Shown: piece by piece, positions 62,190 through 64,000 of the stretch
Numbering within the stretch: the stretch's first letter is position 1
Layout of the letters: each line of letters opens with the position of its first letter
Assembly: GCA_039881145.1 (NCBI GenBank)
Contig: JAYKKI010000088.1
Coordinates: 5,002,001 to 5,066,000, forward strand
Length of the DNA: 64,000 nt
Source: Druceiella hillmani
Lineage: Eukaryota > Arthropoda > Insecta > Lepidoptera > Hepialidae
Reading direction: 5' to 3'
The notes under the pieces: model-generated
The model's database searches: none
The model's input: the letters and a program-made list of their open reading frames with translations, nothing else
Told to the model about the DNA's origin: nothing
Program-made: the position numbers and the translations under genes

Positions 62190-64000
62190 TGCATCTATTT
62201 TAGGTAAACTGAATTTAAAACTATTTTAAATTTTTATTCAAAATTACTCAAATCAGAATTTAATTATATTAATAAGAGAATAAAATTTAAAAGTGGGGCA
62301 AGAAGATTGGAGAATTGATCAAGTGAAGGCTTTGTTTACACATTCCAAAATTATTTTTCTTCTCATTTTATGCCCCACTATTTTTGGCGTGTGGCTAAAT
62401 ATGTGCTAAAGTATTTTAACGCACTATGTGATTACGTGTAATTATATTACGTAACTTGTTTAAATATATAATTATAAAATCCGGAAAAATTGATTCAATC
62501 CGAAATTGCTTGAAAGTTTTTCATGTTTAAAAACTTTTCAAAGTTTAATATTTCAGAAATTAGACTTTGTTTTAAAATACCCATTCAATGACGCTCCACT
62601 TATGAGAACACGTGAAAAGACTTTATAATTCTACTGTCAAATGAAAATTACTTTGCTGTATATTAATTATATGTCCACACATGTCCATATTTTTCAACTC
62701 TAGCGTAAACTGGCAGTTGGAAAATTCACGTAGGTCTAAAACAATTTCATCAATTTTTAATTTCTCTCAATTTAACTTATTTAATTTTGTAATTTTCTGA
62801 AATTCTTAAAGTTTTAGCAATTATTTTTCCATAATAAATATTTATGTGCTATTGTTTAATTTGTTGTACATGTAGGATTTTGTTAAGAATATAATGTTAC
62901 CCTATCCAGAAATATCAACGTGATTACACCAGAATTAGTTTTAATTTCAATTAAAGTAATTATTAAAGAAAATATTTGCCAAAATAAATATTCGTATTAA
63001 AACCAATTGTTAAAATATTTGCTTTACAGGCAAATAGTTTATTTAGCACAAAGCCGTTTACACCCATCGCATTGACTGTTCTTATTTATTCAGCGTTCGT
63101 CAATATTTTCTAAAAATATCATATTTTATATAAATAAGTTTTATTATGAATTATCAATAATACTATTTACCTTGTAGGTAATGTATCTTACAAATTATTT
63201 AACGCAAAAATAGGTTTTAGCGATATAAATAATGGACCTTTTCTTAATTCTTTGAATTTAGCACCGCAAGTGAATTTATATTATTTTCAATCCTCCATTT
63301 TATCTTTTTTTGAAAATTAAAAAAAGAGTTTTTCGATTATTACTGCCACCCGATTGCATTGTGTCAAAATAGAATCATTCCTGGAAAAGTATGAATTACT
63401 GTTTTTATTTTAAGTATACTTTTGAGTATATACGTGACAACCCTGTCCAGCATATTATTTATTTAGGGGTTTACAAAGTCGTCTAATTTCTATAATTTTA
63501 CTGATTATTTCTATATAAATCCCTCTAAAGATGACTTAATTGATTAAACCGCTCCGTTCAACAATCGAATCGGTTGTAAGGGCCAGGTTTTATTGACGGG
63601 AATACTCGTGATATTCAGTCAATAAATTAACCGGTTTTCCTCTACAATGCACAGTTTAAGCAGTGTAAGTTCCTTGCGAATATAAATAATACTTGAAACA
63701 TAAAATGGCATAGGTCTCTAATGCCTAAATAACTAAAAACAACTCCCATGTGCACGTCGGTTGTGTAAAAATTGCTACTTTTATAATAATATGAAATACA
63801 TCTGATTGTTTCTAAAGAAAGAGTAGCAAATGTATCGTACCCGTTGCTGTTTAGAAACAGGGATTATTAATGTTAAAGAGCAGGGTTACTAGTTTAACAT
63901 AAGTGTTCTAGGTTAACCTGTAATGCTGTGTAACAGTTAGGTAATACAATTCTCTAATTTATTGGTCAAATTTAACAGTAAATTACAAGCGAGTAGTTAC
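62190..64000. other. intergenic, nothing recognised
   Basis: AT-rich with no frame above about 60 residues, and no repeat or RNA motif noticed. Confidence 0.5.

Noticed and set aside
1..64000. CRISPR arrays, tRNA or rRNA genes, viral genes
   Set aside because: I looked for regularly spaced repeats, intact cloverleaf-compatible B-boxes and viral polymerase or capsid motifs. The only B-box-like motif is in the SINE-like repeat; none of the others were seen.

Overview
This is an AT-rich eukaryotic window, almost certainly from an arthropod and most likely an insect. The signs are long stretches of non-coding DNA, many long (TA)n and (CA)n microsatellites, GT-AG introns, and relics of Tc1/mariner transposons and insect-type non-LTR retrotransposons. 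Nothing bacterial is present: no operons and no long intact ORFs. The species cannot be named from the sequence.

The one gene I can support is on the + strand, from about 33078 to 58966. It assembles from 13 exons whose splice phases all agree, giving a 634-residue multi-pass membrane protein of the 'nose resistant to fluoxetine' (NRF-6 / Drop-dead-like) family. Its parts are a signal peptide, a cysteine-containing NRF domain, and an acyltransferase-3 domain with about ten to eleven membrane segments. A TATA-like box lies about 70 bp before the chosen start, and an AATAAA lies 9 nt after the stop. The exons are small (31 to 221 nt). The introns are loaded with transposable elements.

Layout. 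Positions 1-33000 hold no recognisable host gene. They contain a pair of SINE-like repeats, a remnant of a retrotransposon reverse transcriptase (about 21975-22252), a hairpin MITE (23425-23612), a tandem duplication, and several copies of an inverted-repeat family (1513-1582, 23160-23265, 31437-32065) that recurs in the gene at 36782-36900 and 52336-52570. Inside the gene, intron 5 has a LINE 3' end closed by a perfect GC-rich palindrome. Intron 7 has two successive Tc1/mariner-type relics lying in (CA)n(TA)n DNA. Intron 9 has a DD34E Tc1 relic next to an inverted-repeat element. Intron 10 has an antisense LINE relic. Intron 12 has a degenerate tandem repeat of about 163 bp. Downstream of the gene, 59000-64000 has an RTE-like LINE tail and an unidentified protein-like relic.

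The most interesting signal is the inverted-repeat family. Each intact arm contains a block that can be folded as a minimal type I hammerhead-ribozyme-like motif (CTGAAGA core, short stem II, GAAA, tiny stem III, GTC cleavage triplet, stem I). It has one departure from the canonical core, an extra U. Two copies are arranged as face-to-face pairs. No sequence search or folding program was run; all family assignments are by eye.
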